From Halopseudomonas pertucinogena (GTDB lineage: Bacteria; Pseudomonadota; Gammaproteobacteria; Pseudomonadales; Pseudomonadaceae): a stretch of DNA of 64,000 nt. A program made the translations under genes and the position numbers. The notes beneath the pieces were generated by a model that saw nothing but the letters and a program-made list of their open reading frames with translations, did not search any database and was not told the DNA's origin. Location: the NCBI RefSeq assembly GCF_014646575.1, contig NZ_BMNN01000003.1, positions 213,172 through 277,171 on the forward strand, read 5' to 3'. Shown here piece after piece: positions 37,328 to 46,950 of this stretch (within the stretch, counting starts at the first letter, position 1; the number at the start of each line of letters is the position of its first letter).

Positions 37328-37882
37328 TCAGCGCCGCACCGGCCTCTTCTGCAGCTTGCGCTGCAAGGTGCGACGATGCATGCCCAGGGCGCGGGCGGTA
37401 GCGGATATATTGCCGTCGTGCTCGGCCAGTACCCGCTGGATATGCTCCCACTGCAGGCGGTCCACCGACATGGGGTGCTCCGGCACCAGGCTCTCGGGAT
37501 CGGCCTGATCCGACAACAGCGCAGTGAGCACGTCGTCGGCGTCGGCAGGCTTGCACAGATAGTTGCATGCGCCGCGCTTGATCGCCTCCACGGCGGTGGT
37601 GATGCTCGAATAGCCGGTCAGGATGACGACTCGCAGATCCGGATACAGCTCCAGCAGCCGCGGCAGCAGGACCAGCCCCGAGTCCCCTTCCATCTTCAGG
37701 TCGAGTACCGCGTAGTCGGGCTTCTTCTGACGTGCCAGCTGCATGGCCTCGTCTGCGCTGCCGGCGGTTTCGACGTCCAGGCCCCGGCGGGTCAATGCGC
37801 GAGCCATTACCCGGGTGAAGGTGGGATCATCGTCGACCAGCAGCAGCAGTGGCTGCTCTTCCTGGTTGGTTATCTCAGTCAT
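37328..37882 (-). CDS. roxR: Redox response regulator RoxR (ActR/RegA/PrrA family)
   Basis: A 184-residue cytoplasmic response regulator. The receiver domain (about 10-125) has the acidic cluster Asp17-19, phosphoacceptor Asp61 (AVLDLKM) and a Lys in CKPAD. The C-terminus (about 140-184) is a Fis-type helix-turn-helix with GNISATARALGMHRRTLQRK. It regulates terminal oxidases and cyanide-insensitive respiration in Pseudomonas relatives. Its ATG overlaps the roxS stop (ATGA), so translation is coupled. A longer in-frame reading lies inside roxS. Confidence 0.92.
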   Translation of the reverse strand: MTEITNQEEQPLLLLVDDDPTFTRVMARALTRRGLDVETAGSADEAMQLARQKKPDYAVLDLKMEGDSGLVLLPRLLELYPDLRVVILTGYSSITTAVEAIKRGACNYLCKPADADDVLTALLSDQADPESLVPEHPMSVDRLQWEHIQRVLAEHDGNISATARALGMHRRTLQRKLQKRPVRR

Positions 37883-39168
37883 GCATGTTCCTCGCTTGCT
37901 ATCGGCAAGATTACCTCGGTAAGCGTACCCCCGCCATCCTGGTTGAACAGTTTCACACTGCCTCCGGTACGCTCCACGGCCGCCTGACTCAGAAACAGGC
38001 CCAGCCCGAAGCCTTTCTTGCCCTTGGTCGTCACAAAGGCGGTACCCAGCTGTTCTGCTATATGCAGCGGCACTCCCGGACCGAAGTCGCGGATGCACAG
38101 GCGCAGGCGCTGGGCGTTCCACTCCAGAGCAATCTGGATGTTGTCGGGACAGGCGTCTGCTGCGTTGTTGAGCAGATTCAGGATCGACTGGCCCAGCTCC
38201 GGACTGTCCACTATGCGCGGCGCCGGCCCCTCCGGCAGCGCACTCAGGCGGCAGGACACCTCCGGCCGCATCAGCTTCCAGCGCTCCAGCAGCCCCCTGA
38301 GCCAGACATCCGCCTCCTGCAGGGTATGCGGCTGGGCCCGGCTGAACTCCGCGCTGCGCACCATCTGCTGCAGACTTTCCTTGCACTGACGGACCTGTTC
38401 CTGCAGCAGCGCGAGGTCCTCCTGGATCTGCGGGTCTTGATGATCGGCGCGCAGGTCCTTGAGCAACACACTCATGGTGGACAGCGGCGTGGACAGCTCG
38501 TGCGCGGCGCCGGCGGCGACACTGGCGATACCCAGCAGCTGGGAGTCGCGCAGGCTCTGCTCACGCCGTTCGGCCAGGCGCTCGGCATGTTTGCGCAGCG
38601 CCTCGGCCATATGCACCACGAACAGCGAGATCAGACCCGCACTCATGGCGAAGTTGAGCCACATGCCGATCACCCGGATGTTGATCTGGCTGTCACCACT
38701 GCGCATTTCGAACAGCGGCAGGGGATGATACCAGAACAGCAGCAGGCTATAGGCCAGCATGGATACACTGGCCAGTGCCGCCGTATGCCGCCATGACAGA
38801 GTGGCGGCAGCAATGGTCAGCGGCACCAGAAAATAGGAGGCAAAGGGGTTGGTCGGCCCGCCGGCGTAGTACAGCAGCACGCTGTGAATGAGAATGTCGA
38901 ACAGCAGCTGCAGGCCGTATTCGATATCCGTTACCGGCCAGTCCCGCGACAGGCGCAGCAGCGTGACCAGGCTGACAACCCCGGAAAGACCAAGGGTCAG
39001 CAGCAGCGGCAGCCACTCCAGGGCAAACAGACCACTGACCCAGGCGCCCATTACCGAAGCGGTCTGCGCCGCCAGTACCAGCAAGCGGATGAAGATCAAA
39101 CGCCACAGGTTCTGCCGGTTGGGTGAAAGCGCCAGCGTGTTCAGATTCATGGATAATCGCTGCGACAC
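37879..39168 (-). CDS. roxS: Redox sensor histidine kinase RoxS (RegB/PrrB family)
   Basis: A 429-residue inner-membrane histidine kinase with six predicted membrane helices (about residues 20-190). The conserved GGPTNPF at 103-109 is the RegB quinone-sensing motif. The phosphorylated His223 sits in AAHELSTPLS; the N-box is LNNAADA and the G-boxes DFGPGVP and GFGLGLFL. It pairs with RoxR. The GTG at 39168 has GGGAG seven bases upstream; the ATG at 39150 is an alternative without a good ribosome site. The redox-active cysteine used by Rhodobacter RegB is not evident in the linker. Confidence 0.9.
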   Translation of the reverse strand: MSQRLSMNLNTLALSPNRQNLWRLIFIRLLVLAAQTASVMGAWVSGLFALEWLPLLLTLGLSGVVSLVTLLRLSRDWPVTDIEYGLQLLFDILIHSVLLYYAGGPTNPFASYFLVPLTIAAATLSWRHTAALASVSMLAYSLLLFWYHPLPLFEMRSGDSQINIRVIGMWLNFAMSAGLISLFVVHMAEALRKHAERLAERREQSLRDSQLLGIASVAAGAAHELSTPLSTMSVLLKDLRADHQDPQIQEDLALLQEQVRQCKESLQQMVRSAEFSRAQPHTLQEADVWLRGLLERWKLMRPEVSCRLSALPEGPAPRIVDSPELGQSILNLLNNAADACPDNIQIALEWNAQRLRLCIRDFGPGVPLHIAEQLGTAFVTTKGKKGFGLGLFLSQAAVERTGGSVKLFNQDGGGTLTEVILPIASEEHA

Positions 39169-39220
39169 AGCTGTACTCCCGTTAATATCGATTGTGGAAA
39201 CTACTCATCAGGAGACTTGA

Positions 39221-39931
39221 ATGCGTACCATCATGATGTTGCCTCTGCTGGTCGGCCTGGCCGTTGCCCTTCCGGTGCTGGCCGAGCCGCTGAACTACAA
39301 CCAGGTTTCACTGCGTGCCGAAGTACAGCAAAAGGTCAATAACGACACCCTGACCGTGACCCTGTTTGCCGAGGACCAGGACAGTGACCCGGCAAAGCTG
39401 GCCAATCGTATCACCACCCGGCTCAATCAGGGGCTGGAAACCGCACGCAGCAACAACGCCATCCGCGTTTCCAGCGGCAACCGCCACACCCAGCCGGTGT
39501 ATGACGAAAAACGCAAGAACATCATCGCCTGGCGCGAGCGCGGCGAGATCCGGCTGGAAGGAACAGATTTTGCCGCCATTTCCAGCACCATGGGCGAACT
39601 GCTGGGCAACCTGAGTCTCGGTGGCATGCACTTCAGCCTGTCTCCCGCCAGCCGCAGCGCGACCGAGAATGAACTCATGGAGCGGGCAATCGAGGCCTTC
39701 CAGCAGCGGGCCGACATCGCCACCCGCAGCCTCGGGGGTAACGGTTACCGCATCGTCAATCTCAACCTGAACACCCAGTTCATGACGCCGCGGCCTTATA
39801 TGCAGAGCGGCCGCATGATGGTCATGGCAGCCGATGCGGAAATGGCCACCCCGGCGGTGGAAGGTGGCGAAGCCGACGTCAGCGTCAGCGCCGATGGTGT
39901 CATCGAGGTGCAGCTGCCCCAGGCGCGCTGA
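39221..39931 (+). CDS. SIMPL-domain protein (DUF541), exported
   Basis: A 236-residue protein with a signal peptide (MRTIMMLPLLVGLAVALPVLA) and a SIMPL/DUF541 domain, a fold linked to stress and oxidative-damage resistance in other bacteria but of unknown biochemistry. It is divergent from roxS across a 52-bp gap and converges with the CbiM-like gene, leaving one base between stops. The same neighbours occur at the P. aeruginosa roxSR locus. Confidence 0.85.
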   Translation: MRTIMMLPLLVGLAVALPVLAEPLNYNQVSLRAEVQQKVNNDTLTVTLFAEDQDSDPAKLANRITTRLNQGLETARSNNAIRVSSGNRHTQPVYDEKRKNIIAWRERGEIRLEGTDFAAISSTMGELLGNLSLGGMHFSLSPASRSATENELMERAIEAFQQRADIATRSLGGNGYRIVNLNLNTQFMTPRPYMQSGRMMVMAADAEMATPAVEGGEADVSVSADGVIEVQLPQAR

Positions 39932-39932
39932 G

Positions 39933-40613
39933 TCACTGCTGGTCGTCGAACGGCTCCTGCGGGTAGCGGTCGGCATCGAAGGTCTCCACCCACTCCGGGT
40001 GGAAGACCACCAGCGCGGCAACCCCCATGCCGTTGATGAAGCCCTCGGGGAACATCACCATCACCATGTAGCCCAGCAGCTCCACCAGCGAATCCGGTGG
40101 CGACAGCGAGCCGGACCAGGCAAGCAGCCCCATCCCGGCCAGCATCGTGCATACGGCCGACAGCGAGGCGGCAAAAAAGCCACTGATGAAGATGTAGAGA
40201 AACAGATTGGTGGGATTGAACCGCTCCAGCATGCGACTCATCGCCACGGTAACCAGGACCGGCACCAGCGACCGCAGCAGGCCATTGGCTCCCAGCGCCG
40301 CGGCATCATCCAGCCCGAACAGCACCAGCACGCCCTGCGCCAGTGCCGCAGCCAGCAGCGCCAACGGCCAGTCGAGCATCAGCGTGATCACCGTCATGCC
40401 GAGAAAGTGGAAGGTCAGACCGCTGTCGAAATCCTTGCGCAGCAGCCAGAGAATGGTCAGCGCGAAGACGCTGCCGTAGAAAAGGTGTTGCCGCCGGCTA
40501 TCGGCAAACAGTTCCACCCAGCTCACCCGTACCGCACCCCACAGCAGCGCCCCGGTGTACGCCAGCAGGCAGATGACTGTCGGGGCGGTGGTAAGCAGGC
40601 CGGCTGATAGCAT
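39933..40613 (-). CDS. CbiM-like membrane protein (energy-coupling-factor permease family)
   Basis: A 226-residue inner-membrane protein with about six membrane helices. The ending EGFINGMGVAALVVFHPEWVET is typical of the CbiM-like family in Pseudomonas; CbiM proteins are substrate-capture units for Co2+ or Ni2+, but here no ECF ATPase or cobalamin gene is near, so a metal role is unproven. ATG 40613 has GGAG seven bases upstream; the in-frame ATG at 40649 does not. Confidence 0.75.
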   Translation of the reverse strand: MLSAGLLTTAPTVICLLAYTGALLWGAVRVSWVELFADSRRQHLFYGSVFALTILWLLRKDFDSGLTFHFLGMTVITLMLDWPLALLAAALAQGVLVLFGLDDAAALGANGLLRSLVPVLVTVAMSRMLERFNPTNLFLYIFISGFFAASLSAVCTMLAGMGLLAWSGSLSPPDSLVELLGYMVMVMFPEGFINGMGVAALVVFHPEWVETFDADRYPQEPFDDQQ

Positions 40614-40764
40614 GGTCACTCCGTGGGCAAGGGAATCGAAGGCTCCCATGATAACAGTCGACCCTTTCCTCCGCCGACCCGCACGGGGTGCAATCCTGCC
40701 TGGGGCGTTCTAGACTGTCGGCATTCGCTCCGTCCGTCGTAACCAGAACCACAAAGGGTGAAAC

Positions 40765-40941
40765 ATGGCCAGTCGCCTCTATCCCGAAGACCAGAAGCGC
40801 GTCGATGAATATCTCGACCTCCCCCAGAACCGGGTGAACCGCAAACCCTTCAAGGTGTGGTGGTTGCTTGCCGCCCTCGTCATGGCTGTGGTCGGGCTGG
40901 GGTTGTTCTCCCGCTACCTGGCTTCCCTGGTAATCGGCTGA
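40765..40941 (+). CDS. DUF3094 small membrane protein
   Basis: A 58-residue protein. A polar N-terminus (SRLYPEDQKRVDEYL) precedes one membrane helix (about residues 34-54). The pattern matches DUF3094 proteins found in Pseudomonas beside roxSR. AAAGGG lies before the ATG. Function is unknown. Its end is only 58 bp before the tRNA promoter. Confidence 0.8.
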   Translation: MASRLYPEDQKRVDEYLDLPQNRVNRKPFKVWWLLAALVMAVVGLGLFSRYLASLVIG

Positions 40942-40998
40942 GCGCGCCGGCCTTTTCCGGGCAATCGGGCTTTTTCATGCAGAAGCTCAATTTCGGGG

Positions 40999-41026
40999 TT
41001 GACAGCCCCGCCGTGGCCGGTAAAAT
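40999..41026 (+). promoter_or_regulatory. Sigma-70 promoter of the tRNA operon
   Basis: TTGACA (40999-41004), a 16-bp spacer and TAAAAT (41021-41026). The following GGCGCGCC is a GC-rich discriminator, the feature that gives stringent ppGpp control in stable-RNA promoters. The first tRNA begins about 60 nt downstream of the expected start. Confidence 0.85.
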
Positions 41027-41093
41027 GGCGCGCCTCAGCAGGGGATATGTGACAACGCTCACACCAACTTGCTGGGTGTTTTCAGGATACAAT

Positions 41094-41169
41094 TCCGCGA
41101 TAGCTCAGTCGGTAGAGCAAATGACTGTTAATCATTGGGTCCCTGGTTCGAGTCCAGGTCGCGGAGCCA
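41094..41169 (+). tRNA. tRNA-Asn (GTT)
   Basis: A 76-nt cloverleaf: acceptor arm TCCGCGA with TCGCGGA, D-loop with AGTCGGTAGAGC, anticodon GTT at 41127-41129, T-arm GGTTCGAGTCC and encoded CCA. First gene of a three-tRNA operon. Confidence 0.97.
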
Positions 41170-41182
41170 TCCTGTCAATATT

Positions 41183-41259
41183 CGGGGTATAGCGCAGTCT
41201 GGTAGCGCGCCTGCTTTGGGAGCAGGATGTCGGGAGTTCGAATCCCCCTACCCCGACCA
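41183..41259 (+). tRNA. tRNA-Pro (TGG)
   Basis: A 77-nt cloverleaf: acceptor arm CGGGGTA with TACCCCG, anticodon stem CCTGC/GCAGG, anticodon TGG at 41217-41219, T-loop GTTCGAATC and encoded CCA. It follows tRNA-Asn by 13 nt. Confidence 0.97.
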
Positions 41260-41268
41260 CTTTTGAGC

Positions 41269-41344
41269 GGGTCGTTAGCTCAGCTGGTAGAGCAGTTGGC
41301 TTTTAACCAATTGGTCGCAGGTTCGAATCCTGCACGACCCACCA
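41269..41344 (+). tRNA. tRNA-Lys (TTT)
   Basis: A 76-nt cloverleaf: acceptor arm GGGTCGT with ACGACCC, anticodon TTT at 41302-41304, T-loop GTTCGAATC and encoded CCA. It follows tRNA-Pro by 9 nt. tRNA-Lys with a UUU anticodon is one of the tRNAs whose wobble uridine SelU can selenate. Confidence 0.97.
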
Positions 41345-41473
41345 CTCAAGACTCTGATTACCCCTCCCTTCCAGATTTCCTTTAGCTGCCTTTTCGGTCC
41401 GGGACAAACTGTCCAGTCGGAGCTTGATGCTGCCTGCTCGTTCGCCTGCCGCACCACCACCGTGGCAGGAACA

Positions 41474-41631
41474 GGGCGCGCGTTGCGCGCCGATCGCGGC
41501 GAGGTCGCCGCTCCTACCGGCGTAGGGGCGCTGAAATCCCTATACGAGGAGCGTAGCGATAACGCCTGAGAATTCGGCGGCAAGGTGTAGGAGCCCCGAC
41601 CCCGGGGCGACCGGGCTGCGCAGCAGCCCCG
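41474..41631. repeat. Second REP pair in head-to-head inversion
   Basis: The left unit (41474-41518) is inverted and reads GGTAGGAGCGGCGACC on the minus strand. The right unit (41587-41631) starts GTAGGAGCCCCGACCCCGGG and nearly matches the one at 20291-20335. The heads are about 68 nt apart, the same layout as the first pair. This supports one mobile REP family in the genome. Confidence 0.75.
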
Positions 41632-41648
41632 CCAGCCCCTCAGAAACA

Positions 41649-41675
41649 ACAAACCCGCCACGAAGGCGGGTTTGT
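41649..41675 (-). terminator. Rho-independent terminator of pckA
   Basis: CAAACCCGCC pairs with GGCGGGTTTG across a 5-nt loop. On the minus strand it ends in T-rich sequence, 21 nt past the pckA stop. Confidence 0.8.
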
Positions 41676-41695
41676 CCGGTCAGGGAGTGCAGCCC

Positions 41696-43240
<1,545 letters not shown>

Positions 43241-43262
43241 CAAACTTCGTCCTCTTCGGCTT

Positions 43263-43296
43263 GACCGAAATCTCCATAAGACCGATGCTTTCGGTC
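43263..43296. promoter_or_regulatory. Inverted repeat in the pckA leader or promoter
   Basis: GACCGAAA (43263-43270) and TTTCGGTC (43289-43296) form an 8-bp inverted pair, with a third partial copy GACCGAT at 43280-43286. It lies 23-56 bp upstream of the pckA start and may be an operator or an mRNA hairpin. Confidence 0.4.
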
Positions 43297-43392
43297 TCGC
43301 CAGTGGGGTTGCAAAATGAGCGGCATGGCCGCGCAGGCGCGACATTATGCCAAAGAATTGCCAACTGCGCTAAAGCCGCGGACCGGCAGCAC

Positions 43393-44274
43393 TCAATGCA
43401 GGCTGCGCGCGTGCTCGCTGGCCCGGTCAAACAGCTCTGTCAGGGCCTTTTCGTCGAAACGATAGGTGGTGTTGCAGAACTGACAGTCGACCTCTATTTC
43501 ACCGCCCTGCTCGGCCAGCAGGGCGAGCGCATCCTCACGACCCAGACTGACCAGGGCATTGCCGGAACGTTCCGCCGAACAGCTGCAGCGGAAGCACACC
43601 GGCCGGCCGTCGAACAGGCGCACATCCTCCTCGTGATACAGACGATGCAATATGGTGCTGTTGTCCAGCGCCATCAGCTCCTCGACCGTGAGCGTCTCCG
43701 CCAGGGTGCTGAGGCGGTTCCAGGACTCGGCCCGCTCTGCCGGGTCGGTCTGCCGATCAGCCGGCAGCGCCTGGAGCATGAAGCCCCGCGCACTGCGCCC
43801 GTCGGCCAGCAGGCGGAAGCGGCTGGGCAGCTGTTCGGAGCTGTCGAAATAGCCGGCAAGCGATTCGGCAAGGGTCTCGCCTTCAAGGGAAACCACGCCC
43901 TGGTAGCGCTTGCCCCGGGCGGGGTCGATGGTGATGGCCAGCACACCATCGGGCATCAGTTCGCGCAGCGAGTCGCCGGTCAGGTCATCGCTGTAGCGGG
44001 CAATGGCCCGCACTTCCTGCTGACTGGAGCACTCCACCATCAGGGTGGAAAGCGGCCCGGAAGAGCGGGCCTGCATGATCAGCAGGCCGTCGAACTTGAT
44101 CGCCGTCGACAGCAGGACTGCGGCGGCGAGCATCTCGCCGAGCAGCGCCTTGACCGGCTCGGGATAGGCATGGCGGGACAGGATCTCGCGATAGCTGTCA
44201 TTCAGCGACACCAGTTCGCCGCGTACGTCGGCGTGCTCGAAGATAAAGCGCTGGGTGACATCCTGGGAGGACAT
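43393..44274 (-). CDS. hslO: Hsp33 redox-regulated chaperone
   Basis: A 293-residue cytoplasmic chaperone activated by oxidation. The zinc/redox centre at the C-terminus is CFRCSC and, about 30 residues on, CQFC (the CXC and CXXC pairs of the family are the second Cys pair of the first cluster and the last motif). Oxidation releases zinc and exposes the client-binding surface. The ATG at 44274 is used instead of the upstream in-frame one. It is next to hslR, as in Pseudomonas. Confidence 0.95.
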   Translation of the reverse strand: MSSQDVTQRFIFEHADVRGELVSLNDSYREILSRHAYPEPVKALLGEMLAAAVLLSTAIKFDGLLIMQARSSGPLSTLMVECSSQQEVRAIARYSDDLTGDSLRELMPDGVLAITIDPARGKRYQGVVSLEGETLAESLAGYFDSSEQLPSRFRLLADGRSARGFMLQALPADRQTDPAERAESWNRLSTLAETLTVEELMALDNSTILHRLYHEEDVRLFDGRPVCFRCSCSAERSGNALVSLGREDALALLAEQGGEIEVDCQFCNTTYRFDEKALTELFDRASEHARSLH

Positions 44275-44311
44275 GGCTGGGACCTCGGGCAAAAGCCGGA
44301 TTATAGCCCAA

Positions 44312-44707
44312 TCAGTCTCCCTGCTGTTCCTTGAACCGATGAATCTGCCGGCGCTGCTTCTTGGTCGGGCGATGCTCGCTGATCAGCAGCCCCGGCCCGG
44401 CAGCCTTGCGTTGCGCCGCGGCCTCTTCGCGCCGGGCGATGCTCTGCGCCGTCTCCTCATACAGCAGCTGTGCTTCCGGTGCGCCGCGGCGGACCATGGA
44501 CAGCGCCTTGATCACTACCGTGCGCTGATCATAACCCTGCCGGATCTGCAGTTCGTCGCCAATCCGCGGCTCCTTGCTCGGCTTGGTACGCTCGCCCGCA
44601 TAGTGCACCTTGCCCCCTTCAATCGCGGCCTTTGCCAGGCCCCGGGTCTTGAAGAAACGTGCCGCCCACAGCCATTTGTCCAGCCGCGGCTTGCCATCAT
44701 CACTCAT
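44312..44707 (-). CDS. hslR: Hsp15, ribosome-associated heat-shock protein
   Basis: A 131-residue RNA-binding protein that rescues stalled 50S subunits still carrying peptidyl-tRNA. An S4 RNA-binding domain opens with RLDKWLWAARFFKTRGLAK, and the basic C-terminus is HRPTKKQRRQIHRFKEQ. The ATG at 44707 has GGAG upstream; the longer in-frame reading to 44875 overlaps rimB and is rejected. It precedes hslO by 37 bp. Confidence 0.93.
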   Translation of the reverse strand: MSDDGKPRLDKWLWAARFFKTRGLAKAAIEGGKVHYAGERTKPSKEPRIGDELQIRQGYDQRTVVIKALSMVRRGAPEAQLLYEETAQSIARREEAAAQRKAAGPGLLISEHRPTKKQRRQIHRFKEQQGD

Positions 44708-44814
44708 GATTTTCTCCTGCTGCATCGCGATCAACCGGAGCAGTGTATCAAGCTTGTTGAAAGGCCATTCCTCGTCCATCATGCGCTCCATCAGAGTGCC
44801 CTGCTGGAGGCGGC

Positions 44815-45282
44815 ATGAAAACCTTTGATCATCTGACCGTGATCGGGCTGCGTGAGTGGATCGGCCTGCCGGCACTGGGCGTCGACCGGATCCGCGCCAA
44901 GGTCGACAGCGGCGCCAAGACCTCCGCTCTGCATGCCAGCGAAATCGAGACCTTCGTCCGCGACGGCGACACCTGGGTGCGCTTCACCGCCCACACCGGT
45001 ACGCCGCGCAAGCCCAGGGATACCCTCTGCGAGGCCCGCCTGATCAGTTACAAACGGGTCAGAAGCTCCAACGGACAGATAGAAGAGCGGCACGTCATCC
45101 GCACCCCCATGGTGCTGGGTGATCAGTGCTGGGAAGTGGATTTCACCCTGACCTGTCGCAAGTCCATGCGCTACAGGGTGCTGCTCGGCTGCGCAGCGAT
45201 GCTGGACGGGCAACTCGTCATCAACCCTGGACTACGCTTCGTCCAGAGCCACCCGCAGACCGAACGATTCATCACAGGCTGA
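44815..45282 (+). CDS. rimB: ATP-dependent zinc protease / retropepsin-like protease RimB
   Basis: A 155-residue protein of the RimB/DUF785 family (retropepsin-like aspartic protease fold). The catalytic aspartate is Asp31 in [13 protein letters not shown]. In P. fluorescens the family member trims the poly-glutamate tail that RimK adds to ribosomal protein S6. It is immediately upstream of rimK (10-bp gap), so the two form an operon. The third partner RimA is not recognisable here. Confidence 0.82.
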   Translation: MKTFDHLTVIGLREWIGLPALGVDRIRAKVDSGAKTSALHASEIETFVRDGDTWVRFTAHTGTPRKPRDTLCEARLISYKRVRSSNGQIEERHVIRTPMVLGDQCWEVDFTLTCRKSMRYRVLLGCAAMLDGQLVINPGLRFVQSHPQTERFITG

Positions 45283-45292
45283 ACAACACATC

Positions 45293-46198
45293 ATGAAAAT
45301 TGCGGTATTGTCGCGCAACCCCAACCTCTACTCTACCCGCCGCCTTGTTGAAGCCGGCCGGGAGCGCGGCCACGAGGTACGTGTCATCGACACCCTGCGT
45401 GCCTACATGAACATTGCCAGTCACAAGCCCAGCATCCATTACAAGGGCGAGGAGCTGGAGCCCTTTGATGCGGTCATTCCGCGCATCGGCGCCTCGATCA
45501 CCTTCTACGGTGCCGCGGTGCTGCGCCAGTTCGAGATGATGGGCGTGTTCCCGCTCAACGAATCGGTGGCAATCAGCCGCTCCCGGGACAAGCTGCGTTC
45601 GCTGCAGCTGCTTTCGCGCAAGGGTGTGGGGTTGCCGGTGACCGGCTTTGCCCATTCTCCGGATGATATTCCCGATCTGATCAGCATGGTCGGCGGGGCG
45701 CCGCTGGTGATCAAGCTGCTGGAAGGTACCCAGGGCATCGGTGTGGTGATGTGCGAAACCGAGAAAGCCGCCGAGTCGGTACTGGAAGCCTTCATGGGGC
45801 TGAAGGCCAACATCATGGTGCAGGAATACATCCGCGAAGCCGGTGGCGCCGACATCCGCTGTCTGGTGGTGGGTGAGAAGGTCATCGCGGCAATGAAACG
45901 CCAGGCCAAACCGGGCGAATTCCGCTCCAACCTGCACCGCGGCGGCAGCGCCAGCCTGATCAAGATCACCCCGGAGGAACGCATGACCGCCGTGCGTGCT
46001 GCCAAGGTCATGGGCCTGAACGTGGCTGGCGTGGACATCCTGCGCTCCAATCATGGCCCGGTAGTCATGGAAGTGAACTCCTCACCGGGCCTTGAGGGCA
46101 TCGAGTCGACCACCGGCAAGGATGTTGCGGGCCTGATCATCGAGTACATAGAGAAGAATGCCCGGCCGAATCAGACCCGCACCAGAGGCAAGGGCTGA
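45293..46198 (+). CDS. rimK: Ribosomal protein S6–glutamate ligase
   Basis: A 301-residue ATP-grasp ligase that adds glutamates to the C-terminus of ribosomal protein S6. It starts [20 protein letters not shown], the family hallmark, then [22 protein letters not shown] (ATP loop) and [13 protein letters not shown] (metal-binding). Length matches E. coli RimK (300). It overlaps the end of the convergent CtaG-like gene. Confidence 0.95.
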   Translation: MKIAVLSRNPNLYSTRRLVEAGRERGHEVRVIDTLRAYMNIASHKPSIHYKGEELEPFDAVIPRIGASITFYGAAVLRQFEMMGVFPLNESVAISRSRDKLRSLQLLSRKGVGLPVTGFAHSPDDIPDLISMVGGAPLVIKLLEGTQGIGVVMCETEKAAESVLEAFMGLKANIMVQEYIREAGGADIRCLVVGEKVIAAMKRQAKPGEFRSNLHRGGSASLIKITPEERMTAVRAAKVMGLNVAGVDILRSNHGPVVMEVNSSPGLEGIESTTGKDVAGLIIEYIEKNARPNQTRTRGKG

Positions 46199-46950
46199 CG
46201 CCGCGTCAGCCTGCCGCCGAGCAGCAGCAGAACCAGCATCAGCATTTCCACCAGATCCCCGCCGTAATACATCAGCTGCGCTGCCGAGCGAACCTGCTCG
46301 GCTGGCTGCCGCAGCCCTGCCGGCCAGAGATAACCGTACGCCAGCTTGCCCAGCAGGGAGTGGAAAGCGATGGCTGCCAGCAGCACGCCCAGCCGCAGAC
46401 CGGCGCCATGCCGGGCGGCCATCCGGTCCGGCCCACCGAGTACCGCCTGGCAGAACAGATAACCCGCCAGGATGAAATGCAGGTGGAGCAGGTGATGCAG
46501 GGCCGGCGATTGCAGGCTGGCGGCATACAGCGCGGTGCCGTACAGCAGATACATGCCACCGATATTCAGCATCAGTGTCGTGATCGGATGACACAGAAAG
46601 CGCGCCAGGTCCGACTGCAGGCAGGCAACCACAACCCGCGCCCAGGTTACCGGCACGCTGCGCAGCATCAGGGTCACCGGAGCGGACAGCACCAGCAGCA
46701 GCGGCGCCAGCATGCCAAGCAGCAGATGCTGACCCATGTGCCAGCGCAGGTCGGCATGGGCCCAGCGCATGGCACCCGGGGACGCTGCGGCGACCAGCAC
46801 AAGGGTCCCCGCGAGCCAGAAGACCAACCGCCACAGCGGCCAGTCCCGACCACGGCGCGACTGACGCGACATCCCCACCAGATAGCCGGTAGTGAACAGC
46901 AGCGTCAGCCCGAGCAGCCACAGGGCGAACAGCCGGTGCTCAGCCGCCAC
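46171..46950 (-). CDS. CtaG-like cytochrome c oxidase assembly protein (caa3 type)
   Basis: A 259-residue membrane protein with about seven helices. It fits the caa3_CtaG family (DUF1404-like), with [15 protein letters not shown] and [18 protein letters not shown] (histidine-rich helices) as hallmarks. It may assist assembly of a haem–copper oxidase. It starts with GTG inside the end of the DUF2243 gene (11-nt overlap). The 3' end overlaps rimK by 28 bp on the opposite strand. Confidence 0.8.
   Translation of the reverse strand: MAAEHRLFALWLLGLTLLFTTGYLVGMSRQSRRGRDWPLWRLVFWLAGTLVLVAAASPGAMRWAHADLRWHMGQHLLLGMLAPLLLVLSAPVTLMLRSVPVTWARVVVACLQSDLARFLCHPITTLMLNIGGMYLLYGTALYAASLQSPALHHLLHLHFILAGYLFCQAVLGGPDRMAARHGAGLRLGVLLAAIAFHSLLGKLAYGYLWPAGLRQPAEQVRSAAQLMYYGGDLVEMLMLVLLLLGGRLTRRQPLPLVRV

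Larger units (their letters stand above)
41345..41695. other. 351-bp gap between tRNA-Lys and pckA
   Basis: No gene is visible. The left part (41345-41470) has no T-run terminator I can support. The rest holds an inverted pair of REP units and the pckA terminator, listed separately. Confidence 0.6.

Noticed and set aside
39933-40613. A cobalt or nickel uptake system at the CbiM-like gene
   Set aside because: No CbiN, CbiQ or CbiO partner or cobalamin gene is adjacent, so metal uptake is not supported.
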